In this document: piece after piece, positions 8,785-19,054 of the stretch
How positions within the stretch are numbered: the first letter of the stretch is position 1
Layout of the letters: every line of letters starts with the position of its first letter
Assembly: GCF_000745005.1 (NCBI RefSeq)
Contig: NZ_JQNB01000001.1
Coordinates: forward strand, 2,163,501 to 2,227,500
Source of the DNA: Luteibacter sp. 9135
Lineage (GTDB): Bacteria; Pseudomonadota; Gammaproteobacteria; Xanthomonadales; Rhodanobacteraceae
DNA: 64,000 bases
Direction: 5' to 3'
Program-made: the position numbers and the translations under genes
The notes under the pieces: generated by a model
Database searches by the model: none
Told to the model about the DNA's origin: nothing
What the model saw: only the letters and a program-made list of their open reading frames with translations

Positions 8785-9025
8785 AGGGTTCGGACGTTTC
8801 GGGAGTGGCGGGATCGAGCAGCAGGCGCACGCGCAGTTCGGCCTGTTCCAGCGCCGTCTGGCAATGCCGGTAGAGGCCGATGCCGCGTTCGAAGGACTTC
8901 AGCGACTCGTCCAGGCTGAGCTCGCCACCTTCCATCCGGGTGACCAGTTGCTCGAGCTCGTCCAGGGAATGCTCGAACTCGGCGATCGAGGAGGCGGTAA
9001 CGGCGGGGGCGGACGACTTCGGCAT
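8765..9025 (-). CDS. xseB: Exodeoxyribonuclease VII small subunit
   Basis: An 86-residue protein with the XseB pattern [20 protein letters not shown], the [20 protein letters not shown] helix and a closing LRVRLL. Two helices form the coiled pair by which several XseB copies attach to XseA, the nuclease subunit encoded elsewhere. The conserved core is residues 10-70; the last part runs into the start of ispA and overlaps it by 20 bases, so the two are coupled. Confidence 0.93.
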   Translation of the reverse strand: MPKSSAPAVTASSIAEFEHSLDELEQLVTRMEGGELSLDESLKSFERGIGLYRHCQTALEQAELRVRLLLDPATPETSEPFDSRID

Positions 9026-9097
9026 GGCCGCAAAACTAGCTCACATGGCCTTCTGGATCAATCTCGGCCGATGTCGCCCACGGCATAAAGTAGGGCA

Positions 9098-9250
9098 ATG
9101 ACGCGACTTGGCGTCAGTGTTCCAAGCGTAACACGCGACCTTCCCGAGCATGCTCGCCTGGCGATCGAGATGATCCGCGGTGACGATGCGTCGCACGGGC
9201 TGGCCGCCTACGTGGACGACATGTCGGTTAGCGTGCGCGACCGCAAGTAA
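9098..9250 (+). CDS. Possible small protein, function unknown
   Basis: An open frame of 50 codons (MTRLGVSVP at the start, VRDRK at the end) lies alone on the plus strand in the gap between the divergently placed xseB promoter side and the 3' end of tilS. The predicted peptide is soluble, with an amphipathic helix around PEHARLAIEMIRG. I do not recognise it. The ribosome binding site is weak (TAGGGCA before the ATG). Its base composition is like the neighbouring genes, and it fills an otherwise empty 236-base gap, which is the main reason to list it. Confidence 0.35.
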   Translation: MTRLGVSVPSVTRDLPEHARLAIEMIRGDDASHGLAAYVDDMSVSVRDRK

Positions 9251-9262
9251 TCCCGCGTCGGT

Positions 9263-10558
9263 TCAGGCGCCGGTGTCCTCGTCCCACACCGGGGTAGCGC
9301 CTGCGTCGTCGAAAAGCCGTCGGCCCCGCTCGCTGATCCAGCGGGTGCCGACGGCCACCAGCTCGCGGTCGGCCCATAGCAACGGCATGCGTGGCCGCCG
9401 CCAGGGTGGCACGGCTCCCTGCTGGAACAGGTCGCGAAGCTCGCGGGTGTGACGATCGCCCTGCGGCCGCAGGGTTTCACCGCCGGCGCGGTAGCGCACC
9501 TGCAGCGGCTGGGCCAGTCGCCTCCCGTCCAGCGTGAGACGGCCACCACCGGGCAGCTCCAGCGGCTCGCCATGCCAGGAGGCCGACCATTCCGGGTCGA
9601 ATCCCGACAACCGGCGCATGGCCCACAGGCGGCCTCGCCATACCCGCACCTCCGTATCGCGCCAGCCCACCAGGGGCAGCCGTTCGGCGCCGCCTTCGTG
9701 GATCTGCCGCTCCAGTTGCTCGCGTTGCGCCGTCGTCGGCGCGGACAGCCCGCAGGTGTGCAGCCAGTGTTCCAGCGAAGGCGCCCGCCACGCGAGGGGA
9801 AGTGCGAGCCAGCCGCGGGCGTCCAGCGTGCCCTCGCCCCGGTCCAGGTCGGCCAGGGCGTCCATCCACGCATCGCGCAGGGTGTTGGCAGCGGCCAGGC
9901 AAAGCCGCGCGCTGTGGGCAATGCTGGTGGCGGCCTGTGGCCAGCGCGCGAGCAGCGCCGGCACCACCGTGGCGCGGAGATAACCGCGGGCAATCAGCGG
10001 GTCGTCGTTGGAAGGGTCGTGCAGCGTGGCCAGCGCGTGCGCGGACACGTGCTCCAGCAGGACCGCCCGGGGCAGATCGAGCAAGGGCCGCCAGAGCATG
10101 CCGGCACCCAGCGGGCGCAGGCTGCGCATGCCGGCCAGGCCTTCGGGCCCCGCCCCGCGCAGCAGTTTCAGCAGTACGGTCTCGACCTGGTCGTCCCGAT
10201 GGTGGGCAAGCACGATGCGCTCGCCCGGACGCAGCGCTGCAGCGAACGCCGTGTGGCGTGCCCGCCGCGCGGCGGCTTCGATGCCCTCGCCCTGGCTGAG
10301 GTCCACCGTGACGCGGGCCACCTCTACCGGCACACCGAGCACGTCACCGGTGCGTCGGCAATGCGACGCCCAGGCGCCGCTGTCGGCGTGCAAGCCATGG
10401 TCGACGTGGAGTGCTCGCAGCGCCGGGCGTGGCATGTGGCTGGCCAGGGCGTGCAACAGGGCGGTGGAGTCGGGGCCGCCGCTGTAGGCGACCACCAGCG
10501 ATACGCCGGGCGCGGTGTCGAGCGCCTGGGCCAGATGATCGGTCAGGGAGCGGCTCAT
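9263..10558 (-). CDS. tilS: tRNA(Ile)-lysidine synthase
   Basis: A 431-residue protein of normal length. The PP-loop ATPase motif SGGPDS is at residues 26-31 within LVVAYSGGPDSTALL; the AHHRDDQVETVLLKLLRG motif follows near residue 115. TilS attaches lysine to C34 of the tRNA that reads AUA, changing its identity from methionine to isoleucine, and is essential in most bacteria. The C-terminal domains that recognise the tRNA are present (GETLRPQGDRHTRELRDLFQ region). It follows accA on the same strand with a 30-base gap, a common gene order. Confidence 0.95.
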   Translation of the reverse strand: MSRSLTDHLAQALDTAPGVSLVVAYSGGPDSTALLHALASHMPRPALRALHVDHGLHADSGAWASHCRRTGDVLGVPVEVARVTVDLSQGEGIEAAARRARHTAFAAALRPGERIVLAHHRDDQVETVLLKLLRGAGPEGLAGMRSLRPLGAGMLWRPLLDLPRAVLLEHVSAHALATLHDPSNDDPLIARGYLRATVVPALLARWPQAATSIAHSARLCLAAANTLRDAWMDALADLDRGEGTLDARGWLALPLAWRAPSLEHWLHTCGLSAPTTAQREQLERQIHEGGAERLPLVGWRDTEVRVWRGRLWAMRRLSGFDPEWSASWHGEPLELPGGGRLTLDGRRLAQPLQVRYRAGGETLRPQGDRHTRELRDLFQQGAVPPWRRPRMPLLWADRELVAVGTRWISERGRRLFDDAGATPVWDEDTGA

Positions 10559-10588
10559 GGCGCATACGCCGGCCGCACCGCATGGCGA

Positions 10589-11548
<960 letters not shown>

Positions 11549-11806
11549 GAATACGGAGCATCCGGACAGGACCGCTGATTATACCCAGTGCCGGGCCGGG
11601 GCGTGTGCGCATGGGTATGGATGGGCTGGCGCTTCGGCTCTGGCCTAAATGTCTGTAGGCGCAAGCGGCTACTCGCCCAGTCCTGGCCTTTATCCCTGTC
11701 GGCTCTGCTTCAATCGCCCTGCGGACGGCGTAGTCCGCGGCATGCCTGTCGTTTCGGTATTCGTCGAAGACGTGCAGGCAGTCCCTTACTTGGAAAGGAT
11801 TCTCCC

Positions 11807-12548
11807 ATGCATACATGCTTCCCCCTGCGTCGGCTAGCCGTGGCCGCCGCTTTCCTCCCCCTCGCCGCGGCCGGACACGATGCGTTCGACGTGCCGGCGT
11901 GCGACGCACCGCTGCCCCCCAACGCCTACGTGCCCACCTGCCTGGTATCGGTACCCAACGGTGACTTCCGGGGCCTCGATGCGCCGAGGGGGGGCTGAGA
12001 CGGGCAAGCACTGGCACCCGTGGGAACCCACCTTTACGTGGATGGGTCTGCCGCGCGAGCTGCACGATGCGGTCGAGCATCTCAAGCCCTGGCATTTCGT
12101 CGGTGACGGCCGTCCCGCTTATCGCGACGAGATCCACGGCAAGCCTGGCATGGTGCTGACGCCGAAGCAGGGCGCGATCTACCAGTGGCTTCCGGTCAAG
12201 GCATTCGACGGCACTCAGGGGCATGAGGTGGCCTATTCGGTGCGAGTCACCTATGCGCCCCACGCCACCCGATCCGGTGGGCGGATCGTCGGTCCGATCG
12301 AGGGGCCGGTGGCCATGGCGGTGACCCTGGTCGCTGCCGATAACGCCGCGGAACGCGTGCCGCAGGTCTTTCATGACCGGCAGGTGGCCTCGGAATACCA
12401 ACCGGCTACCTACACCGCTACCCTCACCGTGCCGACGAACACGTCGTTCGACCAGTTGGGCGTATCGATCGAGGCGGAAGGCGACGTGCCGCTGGTGGTG
12501 GAGAAGGTGGAGCTGCTCGAGAAGACAAGCTTCATGTTCGACGACTGA
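11807..12548 (+). pseudogene. Secreted hypothetical protein gene broken by a frameshift in a seven-G run
   Basis: The ATG at 11807 follows GGAAAGGATTCTCCC and opens a signal peptide (MHTCFPLRRLAVAAAFLPLA) and about 40 mature residues, then stops at 11996-11998. The frame one base over carries on without interruption from the same spot to 12548, with well-formed sequence (KHWHPWEPTFTWMG, later VVEKVELLEKTSFMF at the end). The switch is at the G-run at 11987-11993: with six instead of seven G the two parts join into one protein of 246 residues. The long part resembles a beta-sandwich carbohydrate-binding-like fold, but I do not recognise the family. It may be a true mutation, a phase-variable gene, or a sequencing error. 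Confidence 0.7.
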
Positions 12549-12596
12549 GCGGGCACGGTGGGGGCGCACTCTACGAAGACCCTGTGCGGCCGTCCG

Positions 12597-15500
12597 TCAG
12601 TCCGACGGTCGCACGATGCGCAACTCCGTGCCCAGCACGCCCGGCAGCGCGCGCAGCGTGCGTACCAGGTCCGGCAGGGCGCGCACCCGCCACGCTTCGC
12701 CCAGTTCGAAGCTGGCCTGGCCGTCCGCGTTGCGGTAGCCGGCCAGCATCAATGGCGTGCGGCCGCCGCGATAGCCCATAAGCGCCTGGCGCAGGTGCTG
12801 GTTGAATTCCGGCCCCACCCCGTTGAGTTTGAGCGTGAGCAGCCGGCCGAAATGCTCCATGGCGTCGGACAGCGCATAGGCCTTGCGGGCCCGCAGCTGA
12901 TAGCCGCCGGCGAAGTCGTCGATGCGCAGGCCGCCCTCGACCACGATCATGCTGCCGCGGGTGAGCAGGGAGGCCGCATCGGTGAACACCTCGCGGAAGA
13001 AGCTGGTTTCCAGCATGCCGGTGGCGTCTTCGATCTGCACGAAGGCGTCACTCTCGCCGCGCTTGCGCATGCCGACCACCATGCCGGCGACCACCCAGGG
13101 CGTATCCGGCCCGCGGCGGAAGCGATTGGCGTTCTCGTCGTCATCGTTGCGGCGCGGTTTGGGCGGCTGGTAGCGCTGGGGAATCTCGCCGATGGGGCAG
13201 CTACCCAGCTGGGCCAGTTCCGCCTTCCACGGGTCGGTGGGGTGGCCCGAGAGGTAATGGCCGAGAGTGTCGTGCTCGCCCTGCAACAGCTGTTCCAGCG
13301 GCCACTCCGGCACCGAACCGGACAGTTCGATGATGCTGGGCGCCTCGGCCGCGCCGAAGGCGTTGCCGAAGATGTCGACCTGGCCGGAAGCGCGGTTTTT
13401 CGCTTCCTGGTCGGCGGCGCGCATGGCCTCGGGAATGTGCTTGACCAGGGTGGCGCGGTTCTCGCCCAAGGCGTCCAACGCGCCGGACTGCACCAGGGCT
13501 TCCATCGTGCGCTTGTTGAGCTTGTTGGAGCCGACCCGCTGGCAGAAATCGACCAGGCCGCGGAACGGCCCCTTCGCCCGGCGCTCGGCGACGATCTCCT
13601 CGCAGATCCCCTGGCCCACGCCCTTGATGGCGCCCAGGCCGTAACGGATCACGCGGGGCTCGACGGCTTCGAACATCCAGTCGGAGGCGTTGACGTCGGG
13701 CGGCAGTACCTGGATGCCGATGGCGCGCGTCTCGTCGAGGAAGGTCACCGCCTTCTCGGTGTTGTCCATGTCCGAGGAGATGGTCGCGGCCATGAACTCG
13801 GCCGGGTAGTGCGCCTTCAGCCAGGCGGTCTGGTAGGAGACCAGCGCATAGGCGGCGGCATGCGACTTGTTGAAGCCGTAGCCCGCGAATTTTTCCATGA
13901 GGTCGAAGATCGCGTCGGCCTTGTGGCCCTCGATCCCGTCCTTGGCCGCACCGTCGCGGAACGTCGCACGGTGCTTGACCATCTCCTCGGCTTTTTTCTT
14001 GCCCATGGCGCGGCGAAGCAGATCGGCGCCGCCGAGTGTGTAACCGCCGACGATCTGCGCCATCTGCATCACCTGCTCCTGGTAGACCATGATGCCGTAG
14101 GTCTCTTTCAGGATGGGCTCGACGCGCGGATCGGGGTAATCGACCGATTCGCGCCCGTGCTTGCGCGCGCAGAAGCTGGGGATGAGATCCATCGGGCCGG
14201 GGCGGTACAGCGCCACCAGCGCGATGATGTCTTCGAAACGGTCGGCCTGCGCGTCCTTGAGCATGCCCTGCATGCCGCGCGACTCCAGCTGGAACACCGC
14301 GACCGTCTGCGCCTTCTTCAGCAGGTCGTAGACCTTCGGATCGTCCAGCGGCAGCGACTCGATCACCAGCGGCTCGGTGCCTTCCTTCGCCCGGCGCTTG
14401 TTGATGGCCTTCACGGCCCAGTCGATGATGGTGAGCGTGCGCAGGCCGAGGAAGTCGAACTTGACCAGGCCCACCGCTTCCACGTCGTCCTTGTCGTACT
14501 GCGTGACGACGCCTTCGCCGCTGGCTTCGCAATACAGCGGGGCGAAATCGGTCAGCGGCGTGGGCGCGATCACCACGCCACCGGCATGCTTGCCGGCGTT
14601 ACGGGTGAGGCCTTCGAGGCTGAGTGCCAGGTCGATCAGCTGGCGCGGTTCTTCTTCCTGCTCGTAGACATCGCAGAACTCCCTGACGATGCGGTCGGGT
14701 TCTTTCTTCGATTTTTCCGTGCGGCCGAGCGCATCGCCCAAGGTGAGGTCGAGCGGGCGGTTGGGGATCAGCTTGGCCAAGCGATCCACCTGGCCGTAAC
14801 CCATGCCCAGCACGCGGCCGGAATCGCGCAGCACGGCCTTGGCGGCCATCGAGCCGTAGGTGATGATCTGGCTGACGTGGTCGCGGCCGTACTTGCGCGA
14901 GACGTAGTCGATCACCTCGTCGCGGCGGTCCATGCAGAAGTCGATGTCGAAGTCGGGCATCGACACGCGCTCGGGATTGAGGAAGCGCTCGAACAGCAGC
15001 TCGAACTGGAGCGGGTCCAGGTCGGTGATCTTCAGTACCCAGGCCACCAGCGAGCCCGCACCGGAACCGCGACCGGGGCCTACGGGAATGCCGTTGTCCT
15101 TTGCCCAGCCGATGAAGTCGGCCACGATCAGGAAGTAGCCGGGGAAGCCCATGCCGATGATGACGTCGACTTCGCGGTCCAGTCGCGCCTGGTAGTCCTC
15201 ACGCGTCTTGCCGGCCGCCAGCGGATGCTGCTCGAGTCGTTCGTCCAGCCCCTTCTGCGCTTGCGCGCGGATGAAGGTGTCGAGCGTGTGGCCCTCGGGC
15301 ACGGGAAAGTCGGGCAGGTAGTACGTGCCGAATTCCAGGACCAGGTTGCAGCGCTTGACCAGCTCGATGGTGTTCTCGAGCGCTTCGGGGATGTCGGCGA
15401 ACAAGGCTTCCATGTCGTCGGGCGACTTGAAGTATTGCTCTTCGCTGTAGTCCTTCGGCCGTTTCGGATCGGCCAGCACGCGGCCCTGATTGATGCAGGT

Positions 15501-16142
15501 GCGCGCCTCGTGCGAATCGAATCCCTCGCGCTCCAAGAAGCGCACGTCGTTGCTGGCGAGCACCGGCAGTTCGTGGTCGCCGGCCAGCTTCATGGCGGCG
15601 CGCACCCAGTTCTCTTCGTTCTCGCGACCCGTGCGGGTCAACTCGAGGTAGAGACGGTCGGGAAACAGGCGTTGCAGGAAAGCCAGGCGCAGCGTGGCGG
15701 CGGGCAGTCCGGCGGTCAGCGCCACCCGAGCGACGTCGCTCTCGCGGCCGGCGATGGCGATCAGGCCACGCACGCTTTCCGGGTGCATCCAGGCGGCATC
15801 GACCAGCGCGCGGCCCGTGCCCTGGCCTTCGCGCCAGGCGCGGGATACCAGCCGTGAAAGGTTGAGGTAGCCGTCGCGATCCTGGCAGATCAGGGTGAGC
15901 CGCCAGGGACGCGGATCGTCGGGGCTGGATATCCACACGTCGCAGCCGGCGATCGGCTTGACGCCGGCGGCCATGCACTGCTTGTAGAACTTCACCAGCC
16001 CGAACATGTTGTTCTCGTCCGTCAGCGCGACGGCGGGCATGCCCGTGCGTACGCAGGCCGCGACCAGCTGCTTGATGCGGATGGTCGAGTCGACCAGCGA
16101 ATATTCGCTGTGCAGGTGCAGATGGGCGAAACGGACGGACAT
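12597..16142 (-). CDS. dnaE: DNA polymerase III subunit alpha
   Basis: An 1181-residue replicative polymerase of DnaE type. The PHP domain opens with FAHLHLHSEYSLVD; the palm holds GPGRGSGAGSLVAW and the catalytic aspartates in PDFDIDFCMDRRDEV; the finger and helix-hairpin-helix regions follow, and the C-terminal OB-fold and tau-binding part end the protein. It copies the chromosome within the polymerase III holoenzyme. The start at 16142 (MSVRFAHLH) fits the family; the open frame runs 31 codons further upstream but without family resemblance. It stands alone between a convergent gene and the Nudix gene. Confidence 0.97.
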   Translation of the reverse strand: MSVRFAHLHLHSEYSLVDSTIRIKQLVAACVRTGMPAVALTDENNMFGLVKFYKQCMAAGVKPIAGCDVWISSPDDPRPWRLTLICQDRDGYLNLSRLVSRAWREGQGTGRALVDAAWMHPESVRGLIAIAGRESDVARVALTAGLPAATLRLAFLQRLFPDRLYLELTRTGRENEENWVRAAMKLAGDHELPVLASNDVRFLEREGFDSHEARTCINQGRVLADPKRPKDYSEEQYFKSPDDMEALFADIPEALENTIELVKRCNLVLEFGTYYLPDFPVPEGHTLDTFIRAQAQKGLDERLEQHPLAAGKTREDYQARLDREVDVIIGMGFPGYFLIVADFIGWAKDNGIPVGPGRGSGAGSLVAWVLKITDLDPLQFELLFERFLNPERVSMPDFDIDFCMDRRDEVIDYVSRKYGRDHVSQIITYGSMAAKAVLRDSGRVLGMGYGQVDRLAKLIPNRPLDLTLGDALGRTEKSKKEPDRIVREFCDVYEQEEEPRQLIDLALSLEGLTRNAGKHAGGVVIAPTPLTDFAPLYCEASGEGVVTQYDKDDVEAVGLVKFDFLGLRTLTIIDWAVKAINKRRAKEGTEPLVIESLPLDDPKVYDLLKKAQTVAVFQLESRGMQGMLKDAQADRFEDIIALVALYRPGPMDLIPSFCARKHGRESVDYPDPRVEPILKETYGIMVYQEQVMQMAQIVGGYTLGGADLLRRAMGKKKAEEMVKHRATFRDGAAKDGIEGHKADAIFDLMEKFAGYGFNKSHAAAYALVSYQTAWLKAHYPAEFMAATISSDMDNTEKAVTFLDETRAIGIQVLPPDVNASDWMFEAVEPRVIRYGLGAIKGVGQGICEEIVAERRAKGPFRGLVDFCQRVGSNKLNKRTMEALVQSGALDALGENRATLVKHIPEAMRAADQEAKNRASGQVDIFGNAFGAAEAPSIIELSGSVPEWPLEQLLQGEHDTLGHYLSGHPTDPWKAELAQLGSCPIGEIPQRYQPPKPRRNDDDENANRFRRGPDTPWVVAGMVVGMRKRGESDAFVQIEDATGMLETSFFREVFTDAASLLTRGSMIVVEGGLRIDDFAGGYQLRARKAYALSDAMEHFGRLLTLKLNGVGPEFNQHLRQALMGYRGGRTPLMLAGYRNADGQASFELGEAWRVRALPDLVRTLRALPGVLGTELRIVRPSD

Positions 16143-16284
16143 GGGCGGCGCCGGGTGATGCAGAGGGAAGGCTAACCGGGACAGGGGGTTGGGACAAGAA
16201 TTGACTTTCCCCCGCGGCCCCGGAAACGGCGCCACGGGGCGGCTGGCGGCTTTACGCCGGGCCGACCCTCCCGGCTTGCCGGCC

Positions 16285-16869
16285 TCAGCGCATGTGCGCT
16301 TCGGGGTGCTCGATGAACCAGAGGCCCGCGAACAGCTTGGCGTCGATGGAGAAGCCCTCCTTCGCGCGGTCGAACAGCCACTTGCCGGCCTCGGCGCGCG
16401 GCACTTCGTGCACGATGATGTTTTCCGTCTCGTCGCCGCCGCCCTTGCCGACGCGTTCCAGGTCCCATGCGCGGGCGAAGGCGATCATCTCGGTGCTCAT
16501 GCCTGCCGACGACGGGCCGTCGTGCACGAACTCGATGCGGCCGCAGGCATAGCCGGTTTCTTCTTCGAGTTCACGGCTGGCGGCCAGCAGCACGTCCTCG
16601 TCCTCGGCGCCGGCCAGGTCGCCGACCAGGCCCGCCGGCATCTCGATGGTGTTCTTCAGGATCGACACGCGGTACTGCTCGACGAACACGACCTTGTCGT
16701 CCGGCGTGACCGCGAGAATGATCACGGCACCGCCCGGGTTGTTCCGTTCGGCGTATTCCCAGCGCCCACGCCGCTTCAGGGTCAGCCACTTCGCCTTGTG
16801 CAGGACCTCTTCCGGCTCGCTGGCGTCGGCGGGAACGGGCGAGGCGTGGGGCAGCGGGCTGATCGGCAT
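16285..16869 (-). CDS. Nudix hydrolase, ADP-sugar pyrophosphatase-like
   Basis: A 194-residue protein. The Nudix box is present (GLVGD, nine residues on ED, then AASRELEEETGY), preceded by the ILKNTIEMPAG strand that is typical of ADP-ribose pyrophosphatases; PSSAGMSTEM follows. Such enzymes split nucleoside diphosphate-linked substrates, ADP-ribose being the likeliest, but the substrate cannot be fixed from sequence. The start at 16869 (MPISPLPH) has a good AAGGAG site eight bases upstream, so the much longer open frame reaching to 17568 is not used. Confidence 0.85.
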   Translation of the reverse strand: MPISPLPHASPVPADASEPEEVLHKAKWLTLKRRGRWEYAERNNPGGAVIILAVTPDDKVVFVEQYRVSILKNTIEMPAGLVGDLAGAEDEDVLLAASRELEEETGYACGRIEFVHDGPSSAGMSTEMIAFARAWDLERVGKGGGDETENIIVHEVPRAEAGKWLFDRAKEGFSIDAKLFAGLWFIEHPEAHMR

Positions 16870-16958
16870 GGCGGGCTCCTTGGATGGCAGGTGACTATCC
16901 GGCCAAGGGTATATCGGACCACGTGACGTTAGCGATGGAGCGGGATCAGGCGATGGGT

Positions 16959-17849
16959 CTAGATCAGCGCGCGCAGGCGCGAACGTGTCAACGGCCCGAA
17001 GCGCAGGCGCTCGCAGAGCTCGTCGAGGGTATCGGCCTCGCCCTGGCGCCGGCTCAGCGCATCGGCCGTCTCCGCCACGGCGATATCCAGGGCGATGCGG
17101 GTCAGCCGGCGGCACAGAAGGGCCTGGTCGGCGTGCTCGCGCAGGCGCACGGCGCAGGCGGCCGCGCCGCGGAAGCGCAGGTAGGGCACCTCGTCGACGC
17201 GATCGAGGATGGCGTCGAGGCTGCCAAAATGGGCGAGCAGGGCGGCGGCGGTTTTCGCGCCGATGCCCGGCACGCCGGGGATGTTGTCCACGGCGTCGCC
17301 GCACAGCGCGAGGTAATCGGCCACCTGGTGCGGATGCACGCCCAGCTTGTCGAACACGCCGGTGGGACCCCAGCGCAGATTCTTGGCGAAGTCCCATTGC
17401 TCGTCGTGCTCGCCAAGCAGTTGTCCGAAGTCCTTGTCGGCCGACACGATGACGCCGCGAAAACCGTGCGAACGCAGGCCCCACAGCGCGCTGCCGATCA
17501 GGTCGTCGGCCTCGTACTGGTGGTCGTTCAGCACGGTGAGGCCCAACGCGGCGGAGACCTCGCGGCACAGCCCGAACTGGCGCACCAGCTGCGGTGGCGG
17601 CAGGTCGCGGTTGGCCTTGTAAGCGGGATAGATCGCGTTGCGGAACGAGGTGGTCAGCGACGCATCGAAGGCCACGGCGATGTGCTCCGCGCGGCTGCGT
17701 TCGAGCAGTTCGCAGAGGAAACGGGTGAAGCCGTGCACCGCGTTGACCGATTCGCCCTCGTGGTCGTAGAACTCATCCGGCATGGAGTGCCATGCACGGA
17801 AGACGTACAGGCTGCCATCGACCAAGTGGACGAGCGAATCGGAACTCAC
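16959..17849 (-). CDS. 5'-3' exonuclease (flap endonuclease / ExoIX-like)
   Basis: A 296-residue protein with the fold of the polymerase I 5' nuclease domain. Acidic metal-binding residues are visible in HLVDGSLYVF, VAFDASL, the YEADDLIGS motif, VSADKDFGQLL, and the helix-hairpin-helix CGDAVDNIPGVPGIGAKTAAALL. It resembles E. coli Xni and stand-alone 5' nucleases that cut flaps or degrade 5' ends. The start is a GTG at 17849 that overlaps the nitroreductase stop codon as GTGA, which supports coupling and this start; the open frame upstream has no resemblance to the family. Confidence 0.88.
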   Translation of the reverse strand: MSSDSLVHLVDGSLYVFRAWHSMPDEFYDHEGESVNAVHGFTRFLCELLERSRAEHIAVAFDASLTTSFRNAIYPAYKANRDLPPPQLVRQFGLCREVSAALGLTVLNDHQYEADDLIGSALWGLRSHGFRGVIVSADKDFGQLLGEHDEQWDFAKNLRWGPTGVFDKLGVHPHQVADYLALCGDAVDNIPGVPGIGAKTAAALLAHFGSLDAILDRVDEVPYLRFRGAAACAVRLREHADQALLCRRLTRIALDIAVAETADALSRRQGEADTLDELCERLRFGPLTRSRLRALI

Positions 17850-18418
17850 GGCGACCACACGCTCACGATGTCGTCGTACGACGGGCGATCGCGTTCGGGG
17901 GCGTCCATCGTGGGCGTGCCGACATGGATGAAGCCGACGATGTGCTCGTTCTTCTTCATGCCCAGCAGCTTGGCCACGGCGCGGTCGTACGCCGCCCAGC
18001 CGGACAGCCACTGGGCACCGAAGCCCAGCGCCTGGGCACCGAGCAGGATGTTATAGGCGACGCAGCCGGCGGTGAGGTCCTGCTCCAGTTCGGGCACCTT
18101 GCTCTCGGTGTCGATACGGGCGGAAACCACGAGCACCAGCGGCGCGTATTCATAACGGCGCCGTTCCTTTTCCTGCTTCGCGTCGGAAAGGTCGGGATTG
18201 GCGTCCAGGGCCAGCTTCGCCAGCTTGCTGCCGAAGGCGAGCTTGTCCTCGCCACGCAGTACGCGGATGCGGAAGGGCTCGAGCTTGCCGTGGTCGGGCA
18301 CACGGATGGCGGCCTCGAGGAGGCGTCGCAGCGTGGCGTCGTCGGGGGCGGGTTCACCGAGCTGGCGCGAGGGCACCGAACGGCGGTCGTTGAGGCTAGC
18401 CAGGGTAGGGTCGGTCAT
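17846..18418 (-). CDS. Nitroreductase family flavoprotein (YdjA-like)
   Basis: A 190-residue single-domain nitroreductase. The N-terminal NDRRSVPSRQLGEPAPDDA holds the FMN phosphate-binding arginine and serine; the PDHGKLEPFRIRVL and QALGFGAQWLSGWA motifs follow, and FIHVGTP near the end. It matches the small YdjA subgroup in length. It should bind FMN and reduce nitro compounds or quinones with NAD(P)H; the natural substrate is unknown. It forms a two-gene unit with the exonuclease, overlapping by four bases. Confidence 0.88.
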   Translation of the reverse strand: MTDPTLASLNDRRSVPSRQLGEPAPDDATLRRLLEAAIRVPDHGKLEPFRIRVLRGEDKLAFGSKLAKLALDANPDLSDAKQEKERRRYEYAPLVLVVSARIDTESKVPELEQDLTAGCVAYNILLGAQALGFGAQWLSGWAAYDRAVAKLLGMKKNEHIVGFIHVGTPTMDAPERDRPSYDDIVSVWSP

Positions 18419-18476
18419 GGCACCAGTTTAACGGAGCGTGGTCTCGCCTGCCGCGACAGCGGGCGTAGCCGCCGTC

Positions 18477-19049
18477 TCAGTTACCCGGCGGCGGGGGCGG
18501 GCGATGGCCGTCCGGGCCACCCGGGCCACCGTGGGGCGGGGGCGGCGGCACGATGTCGTTCGGTCCGATCCTGTCCACCGCGTCGCGGCGCTGCTCGGGC
18601 GTGAGGTTGCGCCACTTGTCGATCAGCGCGCGGCGCTGGTCGGGGGACAGGTTGTTGAACCGCTCGAAGGCGTCGTGCAGGCGCGCGCGCTGCTCCGGTG
18701 ACAGGTCCTGGAATTTCTGCTGGTTCTTGCGTGCCTCGGCGCGCTCCTCGGGCGTCATGTGCTGCCAGCGCTCGATGCGATCGCGGATCTGCGCACGACG
18801 GTCGGCAGGCAGGCCGCGCCAGCGCTGCGCTTTCTCCAGCATCCGCGACTGGCGCTGCGGCGGGAAGGTATCCCAGTCGCGGGCCAGCGGGGCGAGGATG
18901 TCCTTTTCGTCCGCGGACAAGGCGCTCCACGGCCGCGGCGGGGGCAGCGGCGCCGTATCGCCCGGCGGTGGAGGGTCCTGCTGCGCGGTGGCCGCGAGGG
19001 GCGCGGCGCCGACGACGAGAAGGGCGAGCACGAACGAAAGGCGGCGCAT
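18477..19049 (-). CDS. Secreted DUF3106 domain protein
   Basis: A 190-residue protein with a signal peptide (MRRLSFVLALLVVGAAPLAA, cut after TAQ). The mature part contains several short repeats built on W-x-x-L-x-x-x-x-R and L-S-P-E-Q-R-A-R-L: LSPDQRRALI, LTPEQRRDAV and MTPEERAEAR among them, the pattern of DUF3106. It ends in a Pro/Gly-rich tail. The function is unknown; the repeats recall periplasmic metal- or stress-related CpxP/Spy-like helical proteins, but this is only a resemblance. It is the last gene of a three-gene unit with a sigma factor and a one-pass membrane protein. Confidence 0.8.
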   Translation of the reverse strand: MRRLSFVLALLVVGAAPLAATAQQDPPPPGDTAPLPPPRPWSALSADEKDILAPLARDWDTFPPQRQSRMLEKAQRWRGLPADRRAQIRDRIERWQHMTPEERAEARKNQQKFQDLSPEQRARLHDAFERFNNLSPDQRRALIDKWRNLTPEQRRDAVDRIGPNDIVPPPPPHGGPGGPDGHRPPPPPGN

Positions 19050-19054
19050 GGCGG

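Noticed and set aside
11987..11998. Programmed ribosomal frameshifting at the G-run
   Set aside because: No stimulating structure or Shine-Dalgarno-like spacing was seen, and the run is not a known slippery heptamer; mutation, phase variation or error is simpler.
12558..15857. An open frame of about 1100 codons on the plus strand
   Set aside because: It lies fully opposite to dnaE, which matches its family from end to end. The frame is open because of high GC at third positions, and its product is rich in His, Gln, Arg and Val without any domain.
16870..17568. N-terminal extension of the Nudix frame by more than 230 codons
   Set aside because: The ATG at 16869 has a strong ribosome binding site and matches the usual length; the extension is antisense-frame sequence of the exonuclease gene.
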